The notes below the pieces were generated by a model that was not told where the DNA came from, searched no databases, and worked only from the letters and a program-made list of their open reading frames with translations. A stretch of DNA of 64,000 nt from Eumeta japonica. Lineage: Eukaryota > Arthropoda > Insecta > Lepidoptera > Psychidae. Made by a program: the position numbers and the translations under genes. Where the stretch lies: assembly GCA_005406025.1 (NCBI GenBank), contig BGZK01000891.1, forward strand, positions 62,001 to 126,000, read 5' to 3'. Shown here piece by piece: positions 48,055 through 59,152 of the stretch (position 1 is the first letter of the stretch; each line of letters begins with the position of its first letter).

Positions 48055-48200
48055 CCAGGGGAAGCGGCCGGCCGCGCCGTCGAGTTTTCCGCGATAAAAG
48101 CGAAGTCGTGTCGCCCGCTATTTCCGCGCGCTCCGCCGGACCGCGCACGTGACAGCGGAACGAAGTCGGGAAGTCGTATGTGTGAACGGGAGATTTAATT
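48055..48200. promoter_or_regulatory. G+C-rich island, candidate regulatory element
   Basis: GCGGCCGGCCGCGCCG, CCGCGCGCTCCGCCGG and CCGCGCACGTGACAGCGG in about 145 bases, with AT-rich flanks. Contains CACGTG. No convincing frame. Inference only. Confidence 0.25.
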
Positions 48201-48749
48201 TTTAAGGTACCGTGCTCATAGGCTGTCGAAGGGATCTCGCTATTGCACCCGGTCCGTCTGTCTGTCGATCTTTCTATACCTTTAAGGGTTATTGTCTTTT
48301 GAATCCTGATAGGTAGCAGGTTGATATTTTCACAAAATATGAATCGTTCTAGTGGAAATCATAACTGATAAACATAAAAAATAAACAAAAATTAAAAACG
48401 AAGATAGGGTCTCCATGTAAGATATGTGTTTTTCCATTATTTTTGTTGTATAGTAAAAAACAGTAATATATACAAGCGCGCCAAACTAGCTGTGTAACCT
48501 ACAAACTTGTATTGCAAATAAAATTAAACAATGAATATTAAAAACTTAAATATTGAAAAAGGTGTGACGCGCCCTCTTCGCTGGGCGGTATGTGTTATGA
48601 AAGTAAAGAAAATGGGAAGGGGAATCAAAAAAAAAACTGATAGCCCACAACCGTCTACAAACGGTTCCGCGTAGAGTGATCAAAGTCCAAACCGTTATGT
48701 TCATTATTTTTCAACTGACGGTGGCAAAGGAAAATCATTCTCATTTTAT

Positions 48750-49425
48750 CCTACTAATATCATAAAAGTAAGAGTTTGTATGTTTAGTACTCAATCAAGC
48801 GTTAATAGCTGAACAGAATTATCTGATACTACATTATAGCTTATACATCGCAATAACATATAGGCTATAAATACTAAAGATACTATAAATACTTTAGCTC
48901 GCAACTTTGCTTGCGTGATCGTAAAGCAAATTCTTTATTTGTAGCGATTGGTTGTTGGTAATAAAAATGTTCAAAAGAGGTTCAAATTCAACATCGATTC
49001 GAAATTGGAATACGAGCAGGACAGGGATCAGAATGGAGAAAGTAAGTGTGATCGTTCATAATAAAAAAAAATAACAGCATTACCTCTGTTTACGGTGTAA
49101 TTATGTGACTTTTTCTAATATGGAATCCAAAATGGGAATGAGATCAGGAACATGGTTCATATGATCGATAACTTTATCTATCGATATAAAAAATGGAAGG
49201 ATTCATCGTATGCCTACACAGGCGGACCCGCGGGTGTGTTATGTGTATTTTGAACAAAACCGGAATCTAGATCTGAACCAAAATCGGAACCAAAAGCAGT
49301 GCCAGACTGAAATCGAAAGAAGGAGTAACATTGGAATCATGGTTGAATGTGTAATATAAAAGTTCAAAGAATCTATTTGATGTCCACGCGGACAAAGTCC
49401 CAGACGAAAGTCAGTATATATATTA
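48750..49425 (+). mobile_element. Candidate non-autonomous Helitron-like repeat
   Basis: Begins near CCTACTAATATCATAAAAGT and ends near CCACGCGGACAAAGTCCC, AAAGTCAGTATATA. As I recall, these are the 5' and 3' hallmarks of a very common lepidopteran Helitron (start TCxCTACTAATATTATAAA; end CCACGCGGACGAAGTCGCGGGC, then GCTAGT). The middle contains loosely repeated GGAATC-type hexamers (48980-49045, 49255-49320) that do not belong to the canonical element, so the interior may be composite. No Rep/helicase coding sequence is present. Confidence 0.45.
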
Positions 49426-49499
49426 TATATACGATACGCTAACACTATAATATAATATGTTATGTATGGATCGTGTTATCATGTTAGTAGTCGTAATTT

Positions 49500-49735
49500 A
49501 CCTATTTATAAACATAATTGTCAACTTCACTTTTCATGAAAACCGAAAACTGAGATAAAAATAATACATACACATTTTTAAAATTTCAACTGTGTACCTA
49601 TTACGGTTCTGACAAACAGCCAGCTAATCGATAGACGGGCAGACGCAGAAGAATGGGCAGACTGACGGACAACGGAGGCTTAGTAATAGGGTCCCGTCCG
49701 TTGACACCCTTTAGACAACGAAAACTGGCTATAAT
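49500..49735 (+). repeat. Interspersed repeat tail with GACGGAC and AGGGTCCCGT motifs
   Basis: AATTTCAACTGTGTACCTAT, then GACGGGCAGACG, CTGACGGACAACGGAGGCTT and AGTAATAGGGTCCCGT match, as I remember it, the end of an abundant lepidopteran repeat related to family R3w. Non-coding. Confidence 0.5.
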
Positions 49736-50139
49736 TTCAAGGACGGCTGCGTGTGCGCATGTTCAATAACATTTTCTTTTAGATATATGTAATTCAGCCT
49801 TATTAAATTATTTATTTAAGTAGTCACTAGTACAAGAGTATTACGTGATAAAATTTCAGAGGAACTTTAACTTTCTTGGTTGTTTTTATTGTAGAAAACT
49901 GCCTCCCAAACAGATAGCACAATGGAAAATTTCTTTAAAATAAATGTACGTGTTTCAATTGCTATGTTGTAATATAAAGCTATAGCTAAGATATAAAAAT
50001 ATTTTTAAATTCCAATTTGAATCTCGCAACTTAGGGAAAGTCGAAAGATTCTACTGATGTCTAAAATCTGTAGATCTACAGAAAGAAATCTACAGGTTTT
50101 ATACATTCCATTACAGAGGCATGAATTCTTATTTTTTTT

Positions 50140-50312
50140 TAGAATGAGGGGTTTTAACCCGTCTTAAAGCCCCAAATGTACAAAAAATGGAGTGAGTACA
50201 TTCATTTGACTTGTGTAGAAAACGCATTAGTCCATTTTACTGTAGTAAAGATTCGAACCCAATTACCGTCGGATCCAAATCGACCCGCTTAACCGCTGAG
50301 CTACCATTGCAA
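50140..50312 (-). mobile_element. tRNA-derived SINE
   Basis: On the minus strand TGGTAGCTCAGCGGTTAAG (50306-50288) is a good A box and GGGTTCGAATC (50260-50250) a perfect B box. The tRNA-like head resembles the SINE at 38280. The body runs toward lower coordinates for about 110 bases to an A-rich stretch that appears as a T run (50131-50140) on the plus strand. The cloverleaf is incomplete, so this is not a tRNA gene. Confidence 0.7.
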
Positions 50313-52784
50313 CTACATGCCGATATTACCATTAAAAAAATATTTCTCTTAATGTTGTTTAACATTATCCATTTCATACAAATTTTCATTATAAAAACAT
50401 ATCGTTAATTTGTTTTCATTTCAGTAAACAAATTACCATTACAATTAACTTTTTAAATTGGAGTGTGGATTGTGATGTAGACCGATGTCTGAGAGAACAT
50501 TTTGTAATTTCTCGCTATTAAAATTTAAGATTTTCAATAACAAAAAATTGAAAATAAAACCTGCTCCTTTTTATGATATTGATTAAAAAAAAACAAGGAA
50601 ACTTTCATATTTCCCAAACCGATAGCTTTGTTAGTGTCGGTGTCGAAAACACACAAAAATCTTCGAGAATTTTAATGGAATGAAAATCTACATATATAAT
50701 AAAGTTTGTACGGATCCATAAAGATTTGAGTCCTACTCGAATTTGTTCGGTGTTTTTAAGATATTGGAGTCCTTAACATTAGCCCAAAACGGATTGAAAT
50801 CTGATAACAACTGTGGTGGGAAAGTTCTAGACTAGATCAGATAATGTGTTCTAAGAAGTAACGAGCCAATGGTTTAATTTAGCTTATTATTAACAGATTG
50901 AAGGCTTTCTAACAGCCTCATTTACAAACTCATTGGTGAATTCGCTTAATTTTAGATTCTGGTAATTCCACCACTCGATTACTATTAATATTTAATTCCT
51001 CGGTTTCTATTATGCGATAATAGCGTATAAAGAAATGTACTTATTAGCAAATATTCACATTGGCAAGCTTCAAAAGAGCACTTTGTATTAATTAAAGAAG
51101 CAAAGAGGCTTATATTTTTATTTTATGAATTTCCTCCTTTTCTAATTTAATTATTTAAAATTTGCCCAATGAGGACATCCCACAAAAGTATTATTATTTT
51201 TTCTATCTTAAGTACAGAGCAAGGGAGGAATTTGTAATTCATTCCCAATTTTTTTACGTAGAACTTCCTTTTGTGCTCCGGCCAATTTACATTTGAGAGA
51301 GGGAGCGCCCCCTCTCGGCGAGAATTTCGCAAATTGGAAGTGATTCGAAAAGAAACCTTGTCAAAGAAGCGCCTCGGTAAATAAAGTCAGTACAGCAAAC
51401 TTCCGACGCGCACAATATCAAACTTTTTTGTTTAACACTACCGGGCGACGAGTTCGGTGCATTCGCGTACGTCCCGAGAACACAGATACTTTCAATAGTA
51501 GGCTTAGTGATACAAAGAACAATGCTATAAAAACAAATTTCTATCTAATTAAAGCTATGGCGGTCTACAACCAGTCGTAAATAGAAGTTAATCTGACATG
51601 CTAATATTAAATTCCGCGTTAGCGTAACGCTCGTGGCAACCGCAGTCTTGTAGAACAATACAGAGAGAATTAGTCGAAAGTAAATGTAGCATAATATATA
51701 ATAGGAACGTGGATGGATAGATAAGGCATTCAGTTTTGTTCGTAAAATTTGCCTGTTCCTTGTGCTACATTTTCCTCGATTTTTGGCTTTATTGAGGACT
51801 TATAAAAGAAAGACTTTTGGCCATCACGGGACGCCCGACAAATGTGAAACATTTACATTAATATTAGAATTTATAACTAATAAATACCAATAAAGTAAAT
51901 ATGTAGCAAGATAATAAAAAATAATAAAATCAGTTGCAATAAAAAGAATAAAATTAACTTTTTAATAAAATCGATATATTTTTCTTATTATTTTAAATAT
52001 AATAATAATTAGAGAATATTTATATTAATAAAAAGTAAATATATTTGGATTTAATTCTTTTGGTAATGCTGTCAATTAATTAGTAACAAAAATAAATAAT
52101 TTCGTGTGACGTCACGAGTATGGTAATGTATTTTAAAATTATTAAAATTGTCAAATAAATCAATGAAATCAATTATATAGCGAATTAATATGAAAGTTTA
52201 TTTTGGAAACAACAAACTCCAAGTATAATAACAATCCAGAGTAATAATAATATTAATATTATAATAATATATAAGTATAATAACAATAATTTTCCAATTT
52301 TTTATGAATAAATTATTATTTTGTCAACTAATTAATAAAAATAGTAAATAATTTAAGTCAATTTCTTAATTTAAATATTAGCTGAATTTAATGTATAATA
52401 AAGTGAAGTCACAATAAAACTGTATAGTATATGCGTGCGCACACACAGAATAGTCGAGAGCGGCCGCGTAGCGGGAGCATCACGGCAAAACAGCATAAGA
52501 AATTCACGTCATTTTAAAAAACCCTTTTCTTAAATTTTTTTATTAACAATATGTACCGATCGATTTTGGAGCAGTTTGCGATAACACAAAAACGCTTTTC
52601 GAATGTTTTTTGTAAAACACATACACAAATAGGCACGCATGCAAGCACAAACGCACGCACGCACAATTTTATAAATACTTTCTTTCGCTTGTCTAGCATA
52701 TTTCAAAAGAAATTTTCAATCACATTGCTTTAAAATAAATACAGGTGTATAGTTAAACATATATTCCTTCCTAAACAAATGTTT
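50313..52784. other. AT-rich DNA, no gene recognised
   Basis: 51840-52420 is extremely AT-rich with many AATAAT words. A G+C-richer patch lies at about 51290-51490 and a short one at 52440-52500. No supported frame. A degenerate CA-type tract is at 52618-52670. Confidence 0.5.
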
Positions 52785-52880
52785 GACCCACCAAAATGAA
52801 GATGGTCACAGCCCGCCATGGATGCTCGCATTGTAAAGGAGTCGCTAGTGCGTTGTCGGCTACTTGCTTAGGAATGTATT
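52785..52880 (-). repeat. Interspersed repeat, family R1w, copy E
   Basis: On the minus strand CCGACAACGCACTAGCGACT, CAATGCGAGCATCCATGG and GGCTGTGACC occur in family order. Short fragment. Confidence 0.6.
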
Positions 52881-53329
52881 GTATTTAAATTTTTATGCGA
52901 TATTTCACAGATTATTTCGAATTCGAATGTTAATTTATGATAGTTTTTCTAAGCACAGCATGAGTGCACAGTAGTTGTACGCCAATAAGTATTTTATAAT
53001 TGCTAGCTGCTAACTTATCTTTAAATTTTACCTTACCCGATTTTAATTTTTTAAGTTGACAAATTTGGTCGATCGGTAATATCTAATAAAAATATATGCA
53101 CGACAGACGTAAATGATAATACGATTAAAAAAATATTCATGAATTTCGCTCATATCCACGTGCACAGAATTCGGACGGGCTTTTTGAACCGTTTTAATGC
53201 GCTTTCAACCACGTCATACGTAACTATGACAGGAACAAAGAGAAAACCTTATTTCACCAGCGAAATCGGGCGAATTTCACCGAGTAAATTGAAAAGATGA
53301 ATATTTCACCTTGGCATCGGGTAGACGGT

Positions 53330-53580
53330 GAAAAACCCACTCGCTCGAGATTTTTTAATTTAATTAAGTTCTGAGTTTTGCTCGCGTTCCCCCTTCTTCT
53401 TTTCCCCTCTACGACACAGTTAATCTAGATTTCCTCGTGTTTTATTTTTACGCGGGCTTGTGAAACCGATTTATAGCGTGATTTCGGCGTTTCGGCGCCT
53501 TTATAGGGCAATGCAATAACTCGTGCGAGCGACGGAGGGGGCGGACCCCGAGTTTCAAATTATATAGTCTAAGATCCGGC
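53330..53580. promoter_or_regulatory. Candidate regulatory island with paired TTTATAG sites
   Basis: G+C-richer than its flanks, with TTTAATTTAATTAAG at about 53354 and two TTTATAG words exactly 30 bp apart (53470 and 53500), the core of Caudal/Abd-B type sites, within GGCGTTTCGGCGCC-rich sequence. No convincing frame. Function is inference. Confidence 0.28.
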
Positions 53581-54202
53581 ATTAGAAAAATGCCACCGTA
53601 GTTTTGCTGTTATTAACATTAATAACTTTTTTTTTTATGTAGGCTGCAAATAATTTCACGGTAACTGCCACTTATACGTATATTTAGAATTTTGTAAACT
53701 TTACATAAGTGGTAATATTTTTTAAATAACAAATGAGGGAAATAAGTTCGTTTTATCTATCTGTTTTCACCTGGCTACAGGTAGCTGTAACTGCCTATTG
53801 TAACAAGGTGTAAAACATCCTACTCGAAAGTTTTGTACTTGCGCTGTGCAATTCTCATAAGAAACATAAAATTAATCATTAATTAATTTTAATAGCAGCA
53901 GGACTACGGTGACAGACATTGTTCTCATAAATTTATAATATTGTTAAGTGACTAAATGTTGTTTGATTCAATTAATAAATAAGGATGCATCTTTCTTATG
54001 CCGGATCTTAAACTAATAGGTATATATATATGGAATTTAAAACTTCGTCAAATAATTAAAATTAAATATTTAAATAGACAAAGCGAGAATCATTTTGTGG
54101 TGTTAATAATGTGCGCTTGTGTGCAATGAGTATAATACATTGAACATGTATGAACGTATTATTATTTATATCACTGGACAAGTGCGATTAGGAATAGAAC
54201 CT
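53581..54202. other. AT-rich DNA, no gene recognised
   Basis: Nothing supported. Confidence 0.5.
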
Positions 54203-55440
54203 TGAGGGTTCCGTACAAACTTAATTATGCATATAGATATTTCATCCATCAACAGTCTCGAATATTTTGTATCGGCTATGACATTTTCGTCCAGGAAAAT
54301 TTTAAATTTACCATTCTTCAAAAACTATCGGTTTTAAAATTTTGTAAGTCATATTTTTTTATAGTGGAAAGCTAAAGATCATTTTTCCATACATCAGTCT
54401 ACATCACGGTTAATACTCTAATTGCAAATTTGTAATCACAAAAAATATTGCTTCATGCGATATTATTACTAATTAACAATTTTCGGATTTTTCCAATATT
54501 TTTGTTATAAAACCTTGCTTCTTGCCAAATTTCATTGTTCTAGGCCATTAAAAAGTTTGTATATATAAAGGTCGATGTCTGGATATGTTTCCTATCAAAT
54601 ATAGGACAGTTGCACCGATTTTACTGAAATTATCGCAAAAGCTTTAGATTGGCCCTGCGGATGAACTTGTGATGTTTGGTAACGATCGAATAAACAGATT
54701 TTTTTACGTTTTCTTTGTATATTTTATTCTAGCTTTGTCGATGGTCAAACAATCGAGCGAGTTGTCACAGTATAGGTGGTCAACGTTATCCATTGACACT
54801 CACGATTCCGGGGAAGTCACCAGTGAGTGGCCTGCCTATTGGGTAGAAATGGGATATCTGATGTAGAGAAGAATAAGCCCATGGAGAAAAGAGGGGTTGA
54901 TGAAGCTGAGAGGGGAATGGTGAAGGGAGGTTATGGAGTAGGCTACCGGAACTCTCACTCTCTGGGCACAACAAAACAACGGAAACTGTTTGTTCACGCC
55001 TCTATTCTGTGATAGTATATCATTGCGCTGGTCGAACCCACTCATTTACGTGCTGCAGCCAAGTTAAACATAGCGTGGCTCTACCACAATAAATGGCAAA
55101 TTTGTGTCATATTTTCGCTATAAATAAATATTTTTTTACTTAGGCATAATAAGACACTGTACCTATAAATATTTGCTGACACTTTGTCACGTGACTGCTA
55201 CCATCCATCTACGAGAAATTATCTGGCTATACCTAGATAATTACTTCTAGCCATACGAAGCCAAGGCGGTTGACTAGTACCCTATAACTTTTGATTAACT
55301 TGCGACTTTCAAAATGTAAGGTATAAATCGCCGTATTTTGGTTGTATTTTGTAATTACGTTGAATAAAGCTTGATTTTTTTACAGCTTCAAAGGACCCAG
55401 ATCTAAATATATGGTAATAATTTCAACTTGGTTTTATCAC
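54203..55440 (+). repeat. Interspersed repeat, family R3w, copy 2, split by another repeat
   Basis: GGGTTCCGTACAAACTTAATT, TAGATATTTCATCCATCAACA (54205-54265) matches copy 1 at 21127-21170. The family resumes at about 55290-55400 with the block AAGCTTGATTTTTTTACAGCTT, matching 21592-21612. In between lies R1w copy C. The outer repeat therefore predates the inner one. Confidence 0.55.
54775..55095 (-). repeat. Interspersed repeat, family R1w, copy C
   Basis: On the minus strand it starts with GGCTGCAGCACGTAAATGAG and continues with AGAGTTCCGGTAGCC, CATCAGATATCCCATT, CACTCACTGGTGACTTCCCC, GAATCGTGAGTGTC and ATGGATAACGTTGACCAC. The order agrees with copy A at 1808-2135 over its whole length. 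Four overlapping short open frames here are by-products of the repeat's higher G+C content. Confidence 0.65.
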
Positions 55441-56724
55441 TATCAAAACGCGTGGCGATACGTTATTATAAAGGTTTAGCTTTGTAGGCATTACCAACAA
55501 AAAACGTGTTTGATTACGTATAACGTGTGGCATATCGAATAAAAATATTTTGTTTGATGTAGTATATCGATATTAAAAAAAATGTTTTTTTTTGCGTAAT
55601 ACTTTCATTCAGTTATAGCTACAAAAGAAAACCTAATGCGAATAAAACGATAAAAGAGAATAATATATACCTTTTCTTTTTTTAATTTTTATTTATTTAG
55701 GGGCCTTTGTCTAATAGGACATGTCAGTCCCATAAAAATAAATTCCTGAAAGAAAAACTTAAAAAAAAACCTAGAGCTAATCTTTTTTTTTTCATAATTT
55801 CTCTTTATACTTATATGGTGAATTGCGTAAGACGTCTGTCTGTACAATTTCACGGTAAATGATAATAAAAAAAAAATGGTGCAGTTATGAGTCTGACAGG
55901 CTGACATCACGAAATTATAAGGATTTTTTTACAAACTTCAGTCACGGAATCCTAAAAATTCCAACGGCGCCGCCAGCGGAAAAGTAATTTTTGAAAGGTG
56001 CCCCAATTAGTACGAGAGCTAGTAACGTTGGAAAACAAGAATTTCAAGTTCGCTACGAATATATTAACATCCTTCCTTTCGTTACTAGATAGTGTTTTCT
56101 TGATAATTAAAAAGACTGTCCGGCTGAAGGAAGAGTTTACGTGTCTAGTGTTTACTTACATATATATCGATGACGTGTTTTCATTCCAGTAGCCGCACAG
56201 TAAAATGATTTTAGATTGGATGTTCGCTTTTCATAGACTTTTATTGTCTTGTACACCAACATTGCACTACCTTATTAAAAAAAAATGCTCATTTTAATGC
56301 ACTTTTCTTAGGGCAAAATTTTAATATTACGAAATTTGTCTATCGAAAAAAGTCAATGAATCGACTTACCCTGAATGTTACTCGCATAATTTTGAGAGTC
56401 GGAACAATTAAATTTTGTTAGATAGAGGATAAAAGTACTAGCGTACTAAAAGAGATGGGACAGTAGGCGCGAGGGAGATGGACAATGACAAATTTCTTTT
56501 ATTTCAACATAGCGTTGCTCTTATAACACACTGGGTCTTATCCATATAACTACATTTTTGTGGGTCATGCTTGATTTAAGATTCTGATGAGAAAGCCAGT
56601 TTAAGAAAAAAATATGTTTTCATTCATGAGGAGATTAGTAAAAACCAGATATCGTGTAATCGGTAAGCGCGATTGAAGTAAAAGTATTTTTGAACTGAAA
56701 CTTCTAATGCGACTTCCAACAAGG
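55441..56724. other. AT-rich DNA, no gene recognised
   Basis: A short CCAACGGCGCCGCCAGCGG word at 55961-55979 is the only G+C-rich spot. Nothing else is supported. Confidence 0.5.
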
Positions 56725-56819
56725 TTGCATTAAACGTTTAACGCTACCATGGAGGGGGTATGAAAGCACTGTTGCGTTAAACGTTCAACGCTCCTGGGGA
56801 GGGAGAATAGAAAGCGACT
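56725..56819. repeat. Tandem 47-bp duplication
   Basis: TTGCRTTAAACGTTYAACGC begins two adjacent units (56725 and 56772), each followed by a GGGGAGGG or GGAGGGGG word and ending in GAAAGC. The following 56820-57090 is purine-rich on the plus strand. Confidence 0.8.
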
Positions 56820-58052
56820 GAGCTAGAGTGAATGCGTGGCACTCGAACGCAAGTGCGTAGTATACCTGTTACAGGGTAGCGCGAGTGTTAGCAATGAGTA
56901 ACGTCCAATATTCCAACGCAAAAGGGAGACAGAAAGAAAGATACACAAAGATAGAAAGTAGGAGAGAGAAAGAGAGTGAATGGGTAGATTTCGTTTCGCA
57001 AGTGTAACGTGCGACGTAAAACGCAATTTCTACCCCTTCCTATTTTTAATTCCACATTACGAAGTTTCACTTCTTCCGCGCGGAGGAACTCCACACACTA
57101 TTTTTTTTCTTTGGTGTTGTGGCAGATATTACCACTAAACTAAAAATACCTTATTGATATGCGGCGAATAGAGAATTAATAACAACTCAATAAAAAATTA
57201 AAGGAATTTATTTTATGTCGACCCGTGTGGCGCTGTAGGAACAGCTATTTATTGATAACATTATTATTTATAGACATATACTATACTGTTAAGGCTTTAA
57301 ATAAGATATTCTTATTTTCGAATACTGACCACTTTGAATTTGAATATTTCTGGTTAGGGCACAATTCCGATACTCAAACTGTAAACATGGAAACTGCGTA
57401 AAGGGATTGTGTATTTTACTGAACATTATTTTGGTCAAAAAAAGGTCTTTTAATATATTTTTTGGAAATTAGTTAAATATGGAGCGACAATGCGGTCATA
57501 GAATCCAATTTCATATTATAAAAAAAATAGTTCACGTAATTTATAATCTGGGCTTGCATGTATCACTCAAGACAAATTAAGAAATGTCGGCAGACTAGCT
57601 TTATTATGTCATCGCAGAGTATTTATGATATCATTATGAAAATTCTTAATAATCTTAAGTTCTTTTTGAAAAAATAAGATATTTATATCAGTACAAAAAA
57701 TAAGAATAAATCGACCTTACCTCGTTTCCGCTCGTAAAAGAGTGGGTCGTTTGTGTACAGGTTTCTGTAATTGCTGAGGTGACACTGACCATTCCATTAA
57801 AACAATTTAAAATGTACATAAAAAAAACCTTGAAAGAAATAAGTTATTATTCTGCTAGGGCATATCTCTGTGAATTTTATTTACATAGATTTATTGCTGT
57901 ATTCATGTTAATATTTCGTATGAATAAATTAGACGATTTACTGTGTGTGTGCGTGCGTGTGTGCGTAAATATGCTTGTGTATATTCTATATACCATATAA
58001 AGAAATTAAAAATATAATTCTGGAGAAAATTTCACCATAAATTACTATTATA
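56820..58052. other. Purine-rich then AT-rich DNA, no gene recognised
   Basis: A GA-rich tract (56925-56985) is followed by AT-rich DNA. A degenerate GT microsatellite is at 57941-57965. No frame with a recognisable domain. Confidence 0.5.
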
Positions 58053-59152
58053 TTAGGAGTACAAATAAGATTCCGCCGTTTTTTGTCAATTAAATAATAT
58101 TTACCGTGAAAGAACGGTAATTTAATTTTAATCGAACTATTGTCTATCACTAGCAACTACATTTTTCCATCTTCCAGGTAGTGTTCGGATTCTAAGTCTG
58201 AGGAACTATTTACTTTTGGAAGCTATGCACGAATCAACCTAATTTTTGATATCTTCAATTTCGTGAACCACTGCTGCGACAGAGTATGTTACATTGACCG
58301 GAACAGATGATAGCTGAACGGCGCTATGTCTGGTGAATACGGCGGGTGGGGTAGTACTTCCCAATCAAGTGTTTTCAAATAGTTTTTTACCGGAACCGCT
58401 ACATGCGGACGAGCATAATCATGTAGAAGAATAATTTTGTCGTGTCTAGAGTAGTTTCGAAGGCGTTTTTCCTTCAGAATTCGGCTCAATCTCATTAATT
58501 GTGTTCCGTATAGAGTTTCAGTGATTTTTTTGCGTGGTTTAAGCAACTCGTATTACGCACACCCAACTGACCTCACCAAATACATAGCATGATTTTTTTC
58601 CATGAATAATTGGTTTTGCTGTGAAAGTTGACGCGTGGCTGGGTAGTTTTCTTCTTTTTCGATTATCATAATGTATCCACTTTTCATAACCAGTGACAAT
58701 TCGATGTAAAAAAAACTCTTTTTTGTGCCTAGCTAGCATCATTTCACTCATGTTTAGTCGGCGTTCAACATCTCTCGGCTTTAATTCGTATGGAACCCAA
58801 TTACCTTGATTGTGAATCATTTCAAACAATTTTAAACGATGCGATACTGCTTGCTGAGTGACTTCTAAGGTAAGTGCAAGTTCCTTTTGTGTTTGAGACG
58901 AATCTTCCTCCAATAATTCCTCTAATTCTACATCCTCATTATTTTTTTACCCTTCCACTGCGATCTTTGACTTCTACATCAAAATCATAATTTTTAAACT
59001 TTTGAAACCACTCATGACATGTTCTCTTACTCAAAGCAGCCTCATTATATGATTCTACGAGCAATTGATGTGCCTCATCTGCATTTTTTTAAATTAAAGA
59101 AGTAAATTAAAAGTTCCCGCAAATGACGCTTATCTGGCTAAAATTTAGACAT
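58053..59152 (-). mobile_element. Mariner element, nearly full-length transposase, inactive
   Basis: The coding remnant runs from the ATG at 59152-59150 to a TAA at 58128-58130, about 342 codons, which is normal for mariner. Recognisable in order are a helix-turn-helix start (ALSKRTCHEWFQKFKN), a second HTH region (TQQAVSHRLK), the WVPYELKPRDVERR linker, the catalytic regions, and the end RIRTLPGRW with VVASD. The first catalytic Asp is Tyr (codon 58686-58688, VTGYEKW), the second is kept (58418-58420, LLHDYARPH), and the third, exactly 35 residues on, is Ser (58313-58315). Frameshifts near 58940 and 58550 and several stops break the frame. A terminal repeat-like end TTAGGAGTACAAATAAGATT starts at 58053 next to a TA; the other end is not recognised. 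Confidence 0.88.

Noticed and set aside
50245..50312. tRNA gene
   Set aside because: A and B boxes are good, but the acceptor and anticodon stems do not close and there is a SINE-like body after the B box.
54786..55045. Four overlapping frames of 61-69 codons
   Set aside because: They lie inside an interspersed repeat that recurs elsewhere in other frames.
58289..58913. Two separate intact genes
   Set aside because: The two frames are halves of one frameshifted mariner transposase.
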